A DNA stretch of 64,000 nucleotides from Struthidea cinerea. Lineage: Eukaryota; Chordata; Aves; Passeriformes; Corcoracidae. The notes beneath the pieces are model-generated. The model worked only from the letters and a program-made list of their open reading frames with translations, was not told where the DNA came from and did not search any database. The position numbers were made by a program, and so were the translations under genes. The stretch covers positions 513,493 to 577,492 of the forward strand of contig VZTI01004351.1 in NCBI GenBank assembly GCA_013397865.1, read 5' to 3'. Below, one piece after another: positions 49,097-61,375 of this stretch (position 1 is the stretch's first letter; each line of letters begins with the position of its first letter).

Positions 49097-51599
49097 TGTG
49101 CAGGTGGCTGTCTTTTCGAGATGAATTTCCACAGTTCATGGCTTTTAAAATAAATTCAGTCACTTCTTTCACTCATATCTTTGTAGGACATCACTAACCT
49201 ATTTTGAAGACTTTTGAAAAGCAGTGTCAAACTGTCAAAAATACAGAAATGTCTCTAGTAGATTCAAATCTGTGTAAATTTTCATTGAAACAAACAAGGC
49301 AAATTATGCCTATTTTAACCTTGATGAATTATTAGCCAAAAAAAAAAAAAAAAAGTGAATAAAAAGAAAATACTGCGTACCCACACCAATCCAATTGTTT
49401 CTCCAGGAGAAAACTAGCATTTGATATACTGCTTCTACTATGACATCTCATAAATGTTTCAATTAGAGCATTTAAGGCTTGAACAGGTGCTTCACATGGT
49501 TAAAAGTCTGTAGTTCAATTAACTCAGTTTCTGTTATAAAAATTCATTTCACTTGACCCTAAGTGTCTAACCTAGGATACAAAAATAAAATAAGTAAGAA
49601 TTAAATAGGAAGGTAGGTTTTTCCATTAAAGGCCATCAAAGTCACCTGACTCTTTCCTTTGACTGCTTTGGTAAGTTAAGCCCTTTTTGAACAGACTAAA
49701 TATCTGTACTCAAATTATCCATTCATTAGTATTTCACCCTATTTTTTGAGGAACTTTAAAGTATTTCATTATCAATTTCTGTATTTCTCTTCTCATGTAA
49801 AAGTGTCAAGTATGAAAAAACCCTCAATTCTGTATGACTAGTTAAGTTCCCTTTTTACAGTTAAAATTGAAAATGTGACATAGACAGAAGATATTAACAT
49901 TTACTAGTTTCTGTAAACAAACTTGAAAACCATCTGAGCAATATGCATCTCTCCTACAGAATTTTCAGATCATATTAATAGCTAATGGATAAACAAGCAA
50001 TGGGCCAAATCCCCAAATAAAACTCTAATGTCTCTGCAAATCATGTGAAAACTCTCATCATTAACAGAATCAGGAATACAAAACTAAGAATAATGTTCAT
50101 GGCAGCTTTATAGGAATTACCTGTGCTACAGTACAATGTTGTATTAGAAAAGGAGTCAGTGCCTTGTAATGTAAATTACAGTAATCTGCTGCACCACAAT
50201 AATTCATCTAAATTGTCTGACTAAACCTTCACTCTTCTAAAAAAAATAATTATCACTTCATGGTGATATTTTTACTCATTTTAAAGTTTAATATAGTATT
50301 TTGGAGTGTTCAGGGATAGATTTATAATGCATAAATAACAATTTTTAATACTATAAATGTATATGTAAAGCCTCTATTTTTTATTTTTAAAAACTCTTAG
50401 AGATAAAAGGAGCTTGATCAACCTACTTAATTAATCTTTGGGGTTTGATTCTGAAATGTGACACAGCCGACTTTTCATCCTTCCTTTTCACACATATCCA
50501 AATATATTGCTAAACTACCACATCCATATATATCAACAAAAGTAGTTAGTACAGATTAAATCATCCATGTAAACACATGCACATGTAAGTCTGAAAGTAA
50601 CTAATAAATCATTACATAAATGCTTATATTCATGTTGGTACTCAAAATAGTGTGTACACACAAGCTTTCTTCAGAAGATGCTATTGCTAATCTGTGTCAA
50701 GAAAAAATAAAATCAATAGAACAAACGTGCTGTCACTGTTCTAGAGAGACATTCTAGAGGGTTGGAAAAAATTCCCACAAGAAAAAAAAGATTGTGATTT
50801 TCCCGACTTAAAACTGAGCATAAGCTTACAGTTCTGAGTTTTATCTAACAAGAATCTTGATGTAAAACTTCACTTACAGAAATTTATATTGAGCATGTCT
50901 TAACTATACAAAGGTAAGTAATTTTTATGAATGCCATTACAAAGTCTACAAGATAACAAAATTAAAAGAATGCTTGCAAATTGTTAACTTCAGTTTTCTT
51001 TATATTGAATATTTTCCACCCAAAACAGGCTGTTTTCCATAGAACTGCAGCCAATTTGTGTAACAGTTTTATAAAGTCTGTGTATATGGATCCGGCATGC
51101 ATCATAGATTCAATGACAACACAGTTCTTTTCTGTAGTCTTTATTTTCTTCTTTTTACTGACACAGAAGAGGAAGAAAGGTAACTTTTAAAAGAACTATT
51201 TTAAAAACCTATTCCAAAAAAAAAAAAAAAAAAAAAATCAATGGTTCCCTCGATAAAAGTCATGCAGGCAAACGGAAGACTGGAATACTTTGTGAGTGAC
51301 TGTACATCAGATGGAAAAAGTCAATAGTTTCCGTAAAGACGGTATCCTCAGGGACAGAAAGCTTCAAGGTGTGAATAGAACAGTAGCTTCAGTGCGTGGC
51401 ATCTGCAGAAGTGATAATACATTTTCTAATCCCTGACCAAGAGTGGGTAAAAGAATACACTGTTTCAGAGTTTTAATGATCCAGGGTGAATATATTACAC
51501 TATCTTTCCCGCTGAGTTGCTTGAGCCCTACTTTACCTGTGGGATATGTTAGAAGACCAATCAAATAATTCAGAAAACCTCACATCTTACCCAGCAATG
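49097..51599. other. AT-rich intergenic DNA
   Basis: No gene is recognised. Homopolymer A runs occur at 49338-49354 (17 A) and 51216-51237 (22 A). The second follows a motifless 69-codon frame and has no AATAAA close upstream, so it is not a clear processed pseudogene tail. Confidence 0.5.
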
Positions 51600-52259
51600 T
51601 TGGAATGATGTTTAGCCTTCCTTCTGGGTCTGTTGGAATCCAGAATGCAGAGAATATCTCTCTGCCTGTTTTGAAGGATTATACCCCCCTGGACAACACT
51701 GTCTTTGACCTTCACCCATGGAGAAAATTACCAACTCTTTGGGAAGAGTTGGAATCTACACTGGTGTGAACTAGATGATAGAATGTTATGTAAGATTATC
51801 ACAAGGTGAAAATTTAGGGTCTTTGGGCTTGTTAATATAGTAAATAGATAAAAGTAAGAAACTTCAAAATGGAGGATTGTTGTTGTTCTCTAGGCTTCTT
51901 GTTCCTCCTTCTATTCCTCCATATTCTGCAGTAGAAGTAGTTTAAGGTGATTGGATGAAAAATTCCGCAATTCCGGTGTACGTGACAAAGTGATTTATTG
52001 AACATTGGTGGAAATGTGAAAATATCTTTCGTTTTACGTTTTAATTGGATAATTTACCTTTAAAAAGACTGTCTAATCTTGATAGTACGGACTTCTTCCT
52101 GCATTCTCTGCCCTGTGCTGTCTGAGCCACATTAAGTGACTCTCCTTCTCTGATAAGACTTAATAAACAACTATCTGAAAGCAGAGATTTTTTGAAGTTC
52201 CCGTTCGCCTCCTGAATTCCTGGCAAAGACGCTAAACCTCTCCCCCATCAGGGGAGACA
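51600..52259 (+). mobile_element. Solo LTR of an endogenous retrovirus
   Basis: The text matches a common songbird LTR: TCTCTGCCTGTTTTGAAGG, GACAACACTGTCTTTGACC, AACTCTTTGGGAAGAGTTGG, AATTCCGCAATTCCGGTG and CTGTGCTGTCTGAGCCACAT. AATAAA is at 52162-52167, and the end CAGGGGAGACA is at 52259. The plus orientation follows from the poly(A) signal. The start is uncertain within about 30 bp, and no target duplication is clear. No internal genes follow. Confidence 0.65.
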
Positions 52260-52978
52260 TTCATTAAGGCATGGAATGTGTCATGGGTCCTCTAATGTTT
52301 GCTGAAATCTCAAATGCTTACCTCAGGCAGCAGTTTGATATTCATTAGCAAAGATTTTATCGGTATGAAGGAAGAAAAAAAGAATATGTAGTTTTTGTAA
52401 CTCTGTTTGGTGCATTAAGTTCACCTTGAAGTACAAAAAAATACCAAACAAACACAGGACTTCCAGGTGACTGGGATTAAGTGTTGCCACTGCCTGGTAA
52501 TGTCCTGACTCTACATCTTCATTATCCATTTCTCTTTTCCCTGTTCCAGATTCCACGAAAGGAAAACTAGAATTGCAGAGTAATAGCATGGAACACTCTG
52601 CTTCCAGGGAACTAGGGTGAGATAACTTTAGACATATATTCGCTGTCAAATCACTTCATTATAATTGTCTTTCATGATCATGTCAATCAGCATCCATGCT
52701 GGTATTGCATCCATGCTGGTTTTCTTCCAGACAAATCAAATCACAAAAAGATGACTTTGAGGACATATTTCACACGAAAAATTATTGTCTAAAATCAGTA
52801 AAAAGAAGTTCAACCTGGTGTAGGCTCTCTTGTCTCTGCAATATTACCCACGATTTCCTAGAAATACATTAAGAAAAGTCATTGAGAAAAGAAACAAATG
52901 GACTTGCATTACAAAATTGCCCCAGGATATTAAATATATACTTTACCTCTTTACCTCTGAAGTAAGAGTGCTGTGCAG
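52260..52978. other. Intergenic DNA
   Basis: A 14-bp motif GCATCCATGCTGGT occurs twice, 17 bp apart (52690-52703 and 52707-52720). The 108-codon minus frame at 52323-52649 has no recognised domain. Confidence 0.45.
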
Positions 52979-53187
52979 AAAGAAGGGAAGGAGAAACAGA
53001 TGGCTGGAGAAAATGAAGAAGGGAAGAAAGGGTAATAGTCTGATGAAGACAGAAAGAAAAAAGACAAGAAAGAAAGACTGAAAGAAAAACAGATGGAGAG
53101 CAAGAAAGATTGAAGGAAAGATAGGTGGAGAGAAAGGGAGATGAACAGACAGAGAGGAATTAGGAAGGCAGCAAGGGAGGGAAGAAA
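52979..53187. repeat. Purine-rich (GAAA/GGA) tract
   Basis: About 210 bp of almost pure purine on the plus strand, with GAAAGAAAGA-type units. The Lys/Arg-rich 83-codon frame at 52830-53081 runs into this tract and is not taken as a gene. Confidence 0.85.
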
Positions 53188-56100
53188 TTTGTTACATTAT
53201 TTTAGACATTTTAAACTGAAGGAGTTATGCCTTAGGGTCCCAGGAATGCCATGAGGCTGAGAGGACTCAGGACCAAATGTTCAGTAGTTTGATCATCTGA
53301 CTTTAGAGATTACCTGAGAAATATCTCCGGATACCATTCTGATCTGCCAGCCGGTGAGGGGAGTGTGTGCCCATTGGCTTCACTTCATTTATCGGTACAG
53401 ATGTAGCTATAGTGAATATTGCATAAGGGTACTTATTAATATCCAAAATCATTCGAAGACATTATTTCAACAGATAAAGAAAGGTTTCCCTTAGAGACGT
53501 ATAGATTGCCACCCTTCATCCATAAAAGTAGTGCAGACAGAAATTACAGTCTTTGAGGGGAATAAGTTATCTGCCCTTCAGATGCACATATCCCAGCTTG
53601 GTGAGACAATCTTCTGCCATCAAGTTTAAAGAAAGCTGTGCTTCTGTTGAGTCTGTTAGATATACAGAGGCAATATCTGTTCAGCCTGATTCTTTTGTCA
53701 TGAAAAGCACTGAAGAAGATTCTTACATCTCTGAGAGGCTCCCTGCAGATCTGAGAATCCCAAGCAGGTGCAGGTGTCAAGCAGCATGGTTAAGAGCTGC
53801 AGAGCATTTTAAGTTTCAGCTTGGGTTTTTCCCGTCCCTGAATGCAAGTCAATTCATGCTATCCATTTCACTGTGGTGCTTAGGAAAAAAGTCCACACAT
53901 GCGACACACTGCATGTAAGTATATCCTTGAAGCTAGATATAATCTAACCATATAATAAGAAAATCCAGAAAGATCTTGTGGTTGTATCATAAAGTTTGAA
54001 TGACTCAGATTTGTTATGTATTTGACACTCTCCTTTTTGATTTCATTTGTATAAACTTACTGCTACAACCTAATGCTTTAACATGATTTAGCATACACAA
54101 AAACTTCCAGTCCTTATCTAGAGTTCTTGTCATGTCAAAAAATGTACACAAAAGTTCCAGATAAGCAAATATCTATGTACACTTTCCAATCATTCTGAGG
54201 ACTGTCTTGCGTGGGTTTTATGTGCTGTGCTATTTTTGCAGGTGTTATCTATAATAGTCAGGCTGATCTAAAATTATAGGCATTATAATTTTCACATTTA
54301 TCAGTTTGAGGTACAGGTTTTCAGTTGGAGAGGAAATCTGATCATGTTTAAGCACTAAGTTTTCTGTCATGTCCTTCTAAGGTACCTATTTCTCTATTTT
54401 CAAAATGCATTTGGCAATGTAGCTAGCACTGTAATTGATTAAGTGACTGCAAGGCATGCTGAATGTTTATCATTCTTTGAGGAGAAGCCTTCAGAAGCTT
54501 TCCTGCTCTACATCTCCTGCTGTGCTGAATAATAATTTTACTTCACAAAATGACAGTGATAATGATGAATCTTGTTGAAATTCCCCATGGCTGTTTATTT
54601 AAGAAAACAGAAGGAAAAACCGCCTTTGGTTATTTAAAATTTTAATACAGTACTGCCAGAAGAAATAGTGACATAATTAAAACACTAAATAATGTCTAAC
54701 CTTGCAATGTAGAAGTTTGCTAAAATTCACACAACATATTTAAAAAACAAAGTATAATTTCAAAATATATAGTTGTGGGATTTTTTTTCTGAGTTTTCTT
54801 AACACAATTCAGAAATTCAGTTTTGCTTTCTGTAATCATGAGTATTAAAACCAGAAATGTAAATATCTTCAGACATAAATTATGAAATCTACCAATTAGT
54901 CGCAGGATACTTTGATACCCTACTTCTCTACGGTGAAACTTAAAGATTGGAAAAGTACAGGAAAATACAACATCATAAAAATAGTCTAAATAATGTAATT
55001 GAAATGATATATCATTTCATAGTGTTTAAAGAAAATAGCATTTCTTTATTTCTCACTACTTGAATATTTCATAAAAGAAATTTGAAGTATTCTGTGGGTT
55101 TCTATGCCATCAGATAATGTGTATCTGGAGTCTGCTCTTGGGCTCTCATTTCCCAGTCAGTTGCAGTGTATGCTTACTTACTCCTACGCTGTCCTTTTGA
55201 ACAAAGAATCACATTACCTTTAACACAACACAACTGCAGTTCTCAGAAAGGATCATTCCCCAGGTACCCGCCATGTAAACAAAATGGAAAAATTAGCTCC
55301 AGCTTATTCCCTTTGCCTTGCAGATTAGCAAACTATGTGTCCTTAAAAACCACTACATGGCCTCAAATGTAATTTCAGGTTATGTAATGTATATTTTTTG
55401 GTATGAGAATATTATCCTAGTGAGCTGTGATATAGCACTTAACTGAAAAAGTACTAAAGAAGTAATTATTGTTCCTGAGGGTACAAAGATTCTCTGGGAA
55501 AGTTCTTTGTAGTTGAATATGGCCAGTCCACCCTGATAGACCTTGACTGATGACTGCAGACACAAGAAATTCTATTATTTTCTAGCTGGAGGACTAGGGA
55601 TTTATCTAGCATGCCTTTAGTTACAGAGACATGGATTGTCTTGTGAACTGTACTACTATATTTGAGAAAGGTTCATGCGTTTCCTATTAATTATTCAAAG
55701 TGCTAGAAAATAGCAGCTGCTAAGGAACAACTACTTTAGATAGACTTTTTTCCTTACAGATACCGTTGAACAATCTGTAGAGCCATCAGAATTTGCAATT
55801 GTGTGGGAAATAGATTAACTTTAAAGAATGCCAAAGCAGTACATTAAAAGTTACTATCAAATGATTCAATTGCTTTCACAGCCTTGGGTGTCTTGGATTT
55901 CTCAGAAATATAGGAATGCTAATAACTACTTGAACAATTTATGTTATTGTTTGAGAGAGGATATGCTTTTTTTTCACTGTGTCAGCACAGCTGATTTTAA
56001 CTCCAAACAGCAGTAGTATTAAATGACTAGAAAGTGGGGGAAAAAAAACAAACAACAAAACCGAAAAAGCACCTCAAAACAAAATAGAAAGAGATAGATA

Positions 56101-57295
56101 GAACTTGGCTAATATAATTTGCAGGATTATGCAGTTGAAGTGGAATTCATCATCTTGCAGTATGATTTTGTGTGGTTTTGAAATCATATTAAGTAAATTT
56201 CAAGATCAAAGATTGGAAAATACAATAATGTGAAATTACTAAACAACATGCAAGTGTGTTTTTAAATACAAAATAATCAAAATGTCATGTTGTTATTTCT
56301 TTTTTTATGTAATAGAGCCATACAGAAAATGACAAGTTATTAGATGTCTTGTTTTGCATTTTGATGTTTAACAAATTTTTACAGTAATATTTCTTCTTGT
56401 GATAGCATGGTCTACTAGAGGCCCTTTCTTCAGAGAGATTTTTAAGATTGTACTTTCAAAAGGAAGTGAAAAAGATATTAAGTTTTCAAAAATAATTATA
56501 GCAAGAACACAGAGATACAGACCTATCACAAATTAGTAGAATATTTAAGAATTTTTCTCTCTAAGAAATCAGCTCCTACATATTTTTTCTCAGAAAAACG
56601 AGTCAAACATGAATAAATTCTATCAGAATTTGGTTTTGTTATCATTATTTAGATAACTTCTGAGGTCTGCTTTGTAGTAATATTTTTGTTAATGGTCTTT
56701 TAAAGAATTCAAAAGAAAAATATCCATGATAAAATAGTCAATTTGTTATATGAAAAAAGAAATACATACTGTTTTTTTTTTTTTAAATTCAAGTCCAACT
56801 CCCTTTTCCAATTGTGAAGAGCTTTTTAAAGAGGAAAATTAATTTGTGCTACTTTTAAAAATTACTATTTCATTCATATAATGAGTTCTGTGTAAGAGAC
56901 ATAAAATAGAAGCTATGTGAACTCAAGCCAAACATTTTGCAAGTGAAGGATAATGACTCATTATAACTTCTAAAAGTACTTTCAGTGACAAAAAATATAC
57001 CAGACTTTGTTTTATTTTTTCAGCATGAGAACAGCTTTGGAGGACATTTTAATAGGAGAGACTTATGTTCTCCTTATTTTTGGGCCAGAAAGCAACTCTC
57101 TTGTACGCCTCATAAATCTCTTGAGTGCAACCTAATATATCTATGTCAGTGGCGCATCTCAGCTGATAGAAATATGAAATGAAGCGTAAGATACATGCTT
57201 AAAATTGTATAGAAGAAATTTTTGAAATATTCTGTAATTAATTTAGTCCTTCTGTGCTGTTGTGATTTTCCTAGATCTGCAACTGACCTTGCCAC
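53188..57295. other. AT-rich intergenic DNA
   Basis: No exon, RNA gene or named repeat is recognised. A 121-codon plus-strand frame (53553-53918) overlaps a 78-codon minus frame; neither shows a domain. The rest is typical AT-rich desert DNA. Confidence 0.5.
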
Positions 57296-57775
57296 ATAGA
57301 ATCAAAGAATTGTTTAGGTTGGAAAGACCTTTAAGATCAAGTCCAACCATTGTCCAAGACCACCACTAAACCACGTCCCTAAATGCCACCTCTACAAGTC
57401 TTTTAAATACCTCCAGGGATGGTGACTCAACCACTTCCAGCCACACTTTCTTAGGTCCGTAGCACTGCGTCAGGTTGTTTGGACCCAAGTGCAGGATCTG
57501 GCACTTTGTCATGGTCAGCCTCGTACCTTTGCCTCAGGCCGTAGATCCAACCTGTCCAGATCCCTCCACAGAGCCTTCTTATCCTCCAGATGAACACTCC
57601 AACCAATCTTTGTGTTGGGGGCTTCATTCTGCTCCTTGTCCCTGTCTTCTAACTCAGAGCGCTAGGTACCCAGGGAACAATTGGTCTTGCTAGTAAAGAC
57701 TGGGGCAAAGAAGGCATAAAGAAAGTACGTCCCTCAGCCTTTCCCTCAGTCTTTGTCACTCACTAAATTGATTCT
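57296..57775 (-). mobile_element. CR1 LINE fragment, antisense, 3' end
   Basis: It starts CATAGAATCAAAGAATTG, GGTTGGAAAGACC and CCAAGACCACCACTAAACCA, then runs antisense through TCCAGGGATGGTGACTCAAC and AACCTGTCCAGATCCCTCCA to AGTAAAGACTGGGGCAAAGA. Small deletions are present. It is 5'-truncated, as usual. Confidence 0.9.
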
Positions 57776-59539
57776 CATCAGTTTTATGTGGTATGTAAGT
57801 ACAGCCCTATATTAGACAGTGCAGCAGTATAGCAGACAATTATTTTTTTCCCTAAGAAACCAACTTTATGAAAGCAACAAATGTTTATTGTGACTATGCT
57901 GTACCATATTATAAAAACAAATCCCAAACAAATATCACAACATACAGTATTTATAATAAGGGATTTTTGTTCTGCTTGATAGAAAGCAATTTTTTTTAAC
58001 ATGAAAATGGATGGTAACATTTTGTTTAGACTTTTATGGATTCCACAACTGTTGTCGCTGTTCAGGGTTAAGAGTTCTACTATAATTGCTGTTTTCACAG
58101 AAGCCTTTTCAAGTCTGTTTTCATCTTTGTTACTCTTTATACTTTTTCATATCTTTTCATATCTTCTGGATTCTACTCAAGGTAGAGGATCAGAACTGCA
58201 TACACTACATTATGTACCAACATAGACATATTCATTATATTTTTTTTTTTTTTACCTTGATAAAGTAATTTTTTTTTTCAGTTACAAAGCCCTATTCAGA
58301 GCTCCTCACTGTATGTTCAGGAAAGCCAGATCATATTTTTTAATGTGAATTGCTTGGGAATTATAGTCACAATGTTTTGCCTCCATTTTGTTTTCTGATA
58401 AATCCATAGTATAAAAGCCTTCAGTAACCCTTTAGCCTTTGCCAAAATATATTAATTTTGTCCTTGGTGGTGCTTTTCCAGATCATTACTTATAAAATGC
58501 ACATATTTTGCCAGATGTGTCCATACTTAGCAAGGATGCACCCAGACACCCTCATGGGATTCCATTGGTGAATTTTTTACAATGTGAAGCTTCCTATCTA
58601 CTCCCACAAATTTGTCTCCAGTCTTTTCACTAGTCATTTGAGAACAATTTTCTATTTCACTCTATAATACCTTATTCTCGTCAAGTCTTGTGGTAAGGGC
58701 TCTATCCAGCATGCTTACTAACTCCTTCAGGGAAATCTGGAATATAGAACAGCCTTCCATGCTTTTTGTCATAGATATGAAGTGTGACTTAGGCTTGCTC
58801 AAGGCAAGATTCAGAATAAACTGATATACTGCAAGATGTAGAGGTAAATTCATAAAGATTGATACTGCTTTGATAACAAGTTTTCTTCCACATCAGTCAT
58901 ATCAGCTCACTTTCTAGGCCACCAAGAAATGTTGATCCATAGATCTCCTCTGTTCAGGATCTTTTATGATTAATTGATTTTTCTGTCTACAATAAGCTGG
59001 AAAATATGTTGTCAAATAATTTTTCCAAATCTTAAAAAAAAAAAAAAGAAAAAAAATACTGCTCACATCCACGACCTCTAGGAGAGCAATAACATCTCAG
59101 GAACGTACCTACCCATGTCTACATTGTACGACTTCTTTAATGCAAAAGTAATTCCTGCCCTATAGGTGGTTATGAATAACCATGTATGCTAGGGCATCTT
59201 AAATGTCAAAATACCCCTACATGAGAAGAACCATACTGATTTCTTAAATTTTCATTGAGCTTACTCAGGCAGCCAAATGCATTCTTACATTTGATAGTCA
59301 ATGAACTGAATCCCACACCAGCTCCCTTACACAGACAGCATAAGATCCTTTTCCGTTCAATGGAGAGTAATAGAAAGCTCTGGAGAGCAGTTTCTCTCCT
59401 TCTAAGGCACCACAAAGAAATCAATCATCTGAATTTTCTGTTTCTAGGCCTTGGCTGTAAAGGTTATTAGGTCAGATGTAGATATGGGGTATCTTACACA
59501 GGGAAAGAGATGTAAAGCCGGGTTAGGTAAGTATTTCCA
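57776..59539. other. AT-rich intergenic DNA
   Basis: No gene or known repeat. T runs occur near 58240-58275 and an A run at 59035-59055. Frames of 60-104 codons have no motif. Confidence 0.5.
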
Positions 59540-59921
59540 TTTTCTTGCTTATACTTACTCCCCTATTTGTAGCCTTACTTTGTTGCCTGGAAGAATCTTT
59601 GAGCAAATCCTCTTCAAACACACTTTGCAGTGCATGAAGAAGGAAATGACTGGGAAAAATTTGTATGGATTTGTCAAGGATAAGTCTGAACGACCCGATT
59701 GATTCATAAGACAAAATGACTGGATTTGTGGGTGAAAGGAGAGGAGCAGGTATAATTTGAAAAGCGAGTCTTTCAACACAGTCTCCCACAATGTTTAGGA
59801 TGTCATAGTATGGATGGGCAGTCATGTAAAGACCTGGCTAGATGATTAGGCTGAGAAGATAATCGTTAATGGTTTGCACTCTCCTAGGATGCAGTATTCA
59901 GAGGATGCTGCAGAAGTCTGT
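59540..59921 (+). mobile_element. CR1 LINE, 5' part (split by an LTR)
   Basis: Sense CR1 reverse transcriptase region. In one frame PGRIFEQIL and then YGFVKDKS align with the conserved CR1 RT stretch, and further on CAACACAGTCTCCCACAATG corresponds to the DxVSHN region. The copy is broken by stops and frameshifts. It ends abruptly at 59921 where an antisense LTR begins, and it resumes at 60510. Confidence 0.75.
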
Positions 59922-60509
59922 TGTCCTAGTTTGGACAAATTTGGAGGAAAATATCCTCTGATAGAAGTCAGGTTACAACCACCCCTCCCCCCAGGTCCGG
60001 GAAAAAATTTTCCTCAAAGGAAAGTGAAAGCGATAAAAAACTATTTATTTAACAAACGCACAGGAGGGGAATAATAATGCTAAATAATGAGATCGATCTC
60101 TCCGTGAAGAGAAAAAACCTGGGAAGAATCCAGAGGTCCTCTGCAGGTGTGGTCTCTCTCCTCCTCGGAGCTGGTCGGCGAGGGACCACCCCCCCNNNNN
60201 NNNNNNNNNNNNNNNNNNNNNNNNNNNNNNNNNNNNNNNNNNNNNNNNNNNNNNNNNNNNNNNNNNNNNNNNNNNNNNNNNNNNNNNNNNNNNNNNNNNN
60301 NNNNNTCTGAGGGGAAAAAGAAAAAAAAACCCAAGGGCACCGCAGAAGCCGAGGAGTGTATCTCCGTGTCCTTGAAACAACTGCTTTGAAAAGTCTTCTG
60401 GTCTTGTTTTTCTTTTCTGTCCCTCTCAGGCTCAGTTTAAAGACACGGAAAAGATTGGTGGGCATAGGGTAGTGATAGGGGATACCCATCATAAAGTCAC
60501 CTCAAGACA
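59922..60509 (-). mobile_element. LTR inserted into CR1, antisense
   Basis: On the minus strand it starts TGTCTTGAGGTGACTTTATG and ends CCAAACTAGGACA, giving matched TGTC/GACA ends. AATAAA on the minus strand is at 60044-60049. Flanking pentamers TCTGT (59917-59921) and CCTGT (60510-60514) agree at four of five bases, fitting a 5-bp target duplication. CR1 sequence continues on both sides, so this is a solo LTR that landed in an older CR1. It resembles a frequent songbird LTR. A 110-N gap lies within it. Confidence 0.8.
60196..60305. other. Assembly gap (110 N)
   Basis: Unknown bases inside the LTR, preceded by a C run and followed by A-rich DNA. The open frames spanning it are artefacts. 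Confidence 0.99.
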
Positions 60510-61375
60510 CCTGTACTAGGACCTGTCCTGCTCAGCATCAGTGAGCCTCAGTGACCTGGAGGGGATGACACAGTGCACTTTCAGCAAGTTTGCATGTGAC
60601 ATGAATCTTGGGGGATGTACATTCTTGAGGGCAGGGCTATCTTTCAGGACAGACAGGAGGAAGAAATTAATGCAATTCAACAAGCACAGAAGCAAAGATC
60701 CATCTCTGGGAAAGAAGATCCCCTGACATCAATACAGACTGGGGGAAGACTGGTGACCTACCTTGTGGAAAACGCTTTTTGGAACCGTTGTGGGACAGTG
60801 ACTGAATGTTAGCCAGCAGTGTGGCCTGGATGCAGAGATAGCCCACAGCCTCCAGGACTGTATTAGCAAAAGCCTAGGTAGCAGATAACAGGAGGGGTTT
60901 ATTCCCCATGTTCAGCACCCATTAGACCATATTTAGATTATTACAACTAGTTTTGGACCCCTCATTTCAGGAAAGACATTGGCAAAGTGAAGCAAGTCTA
61001 TCAGAGGAAGAGCAGGTTGGTCAGAGCGGGAACACTCACCTGTGAAAAGATTCTGTGAGAGAGAAGCTGCTTCAGCTCAGAGAAGAGACTCTCTGGGGGG
61101 ACCTCACAGCATTCCCCACATTACCTACAGAAAGATTACTGAGAGGATGGAGCCAGCCTCTTCACAGCAGTGTATGAGAAGAATATCTGAGACAAAGGGC
61201 ATAAATCTAAATGAGAGAGGTTCACATTGGATATACGGAGCTTCTTTTTCCACATTCCCAATGGAATAAATTGCCCAGAAAGATTGTGCAGTATCCATCC
61301 TTGAAGGATTCCTATATGTGACTGAATAAAGGCCTGAGAAACCTGATCTGACCTCACAGCTGACTTGCAGTTACC
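60510..61375 (+). mobile_element. CR1 LINE, 3' part (continuation after the LTR)
   Basis: Sense CR1 resumes with CTAGGACCTGTCCTGCTCAG and CACTTTCAGCAAGTTTGC, the RT region. It passes AGCCAGCAGTGTGGCCTGGA and ends near TGAATAAAGGCCTGAGAAAC without a proper ATTCTATG tail. Many indels disrupt the ORF. Together with 59540-59921 it represents one old insertion. Confidence 0.8.

Noticed and set aside
50981..51237. ORF followed by a 22-A run, possible processed pseudogene
   Set aside because: No recognisable parent protein, no AATAAA near the A run, and no visible target duplication.
60045..60492. Frames of up to 147 codons on both strands
   Set aside because: They run through a 110-N gap inside an LTR and do not represent coding sequence.
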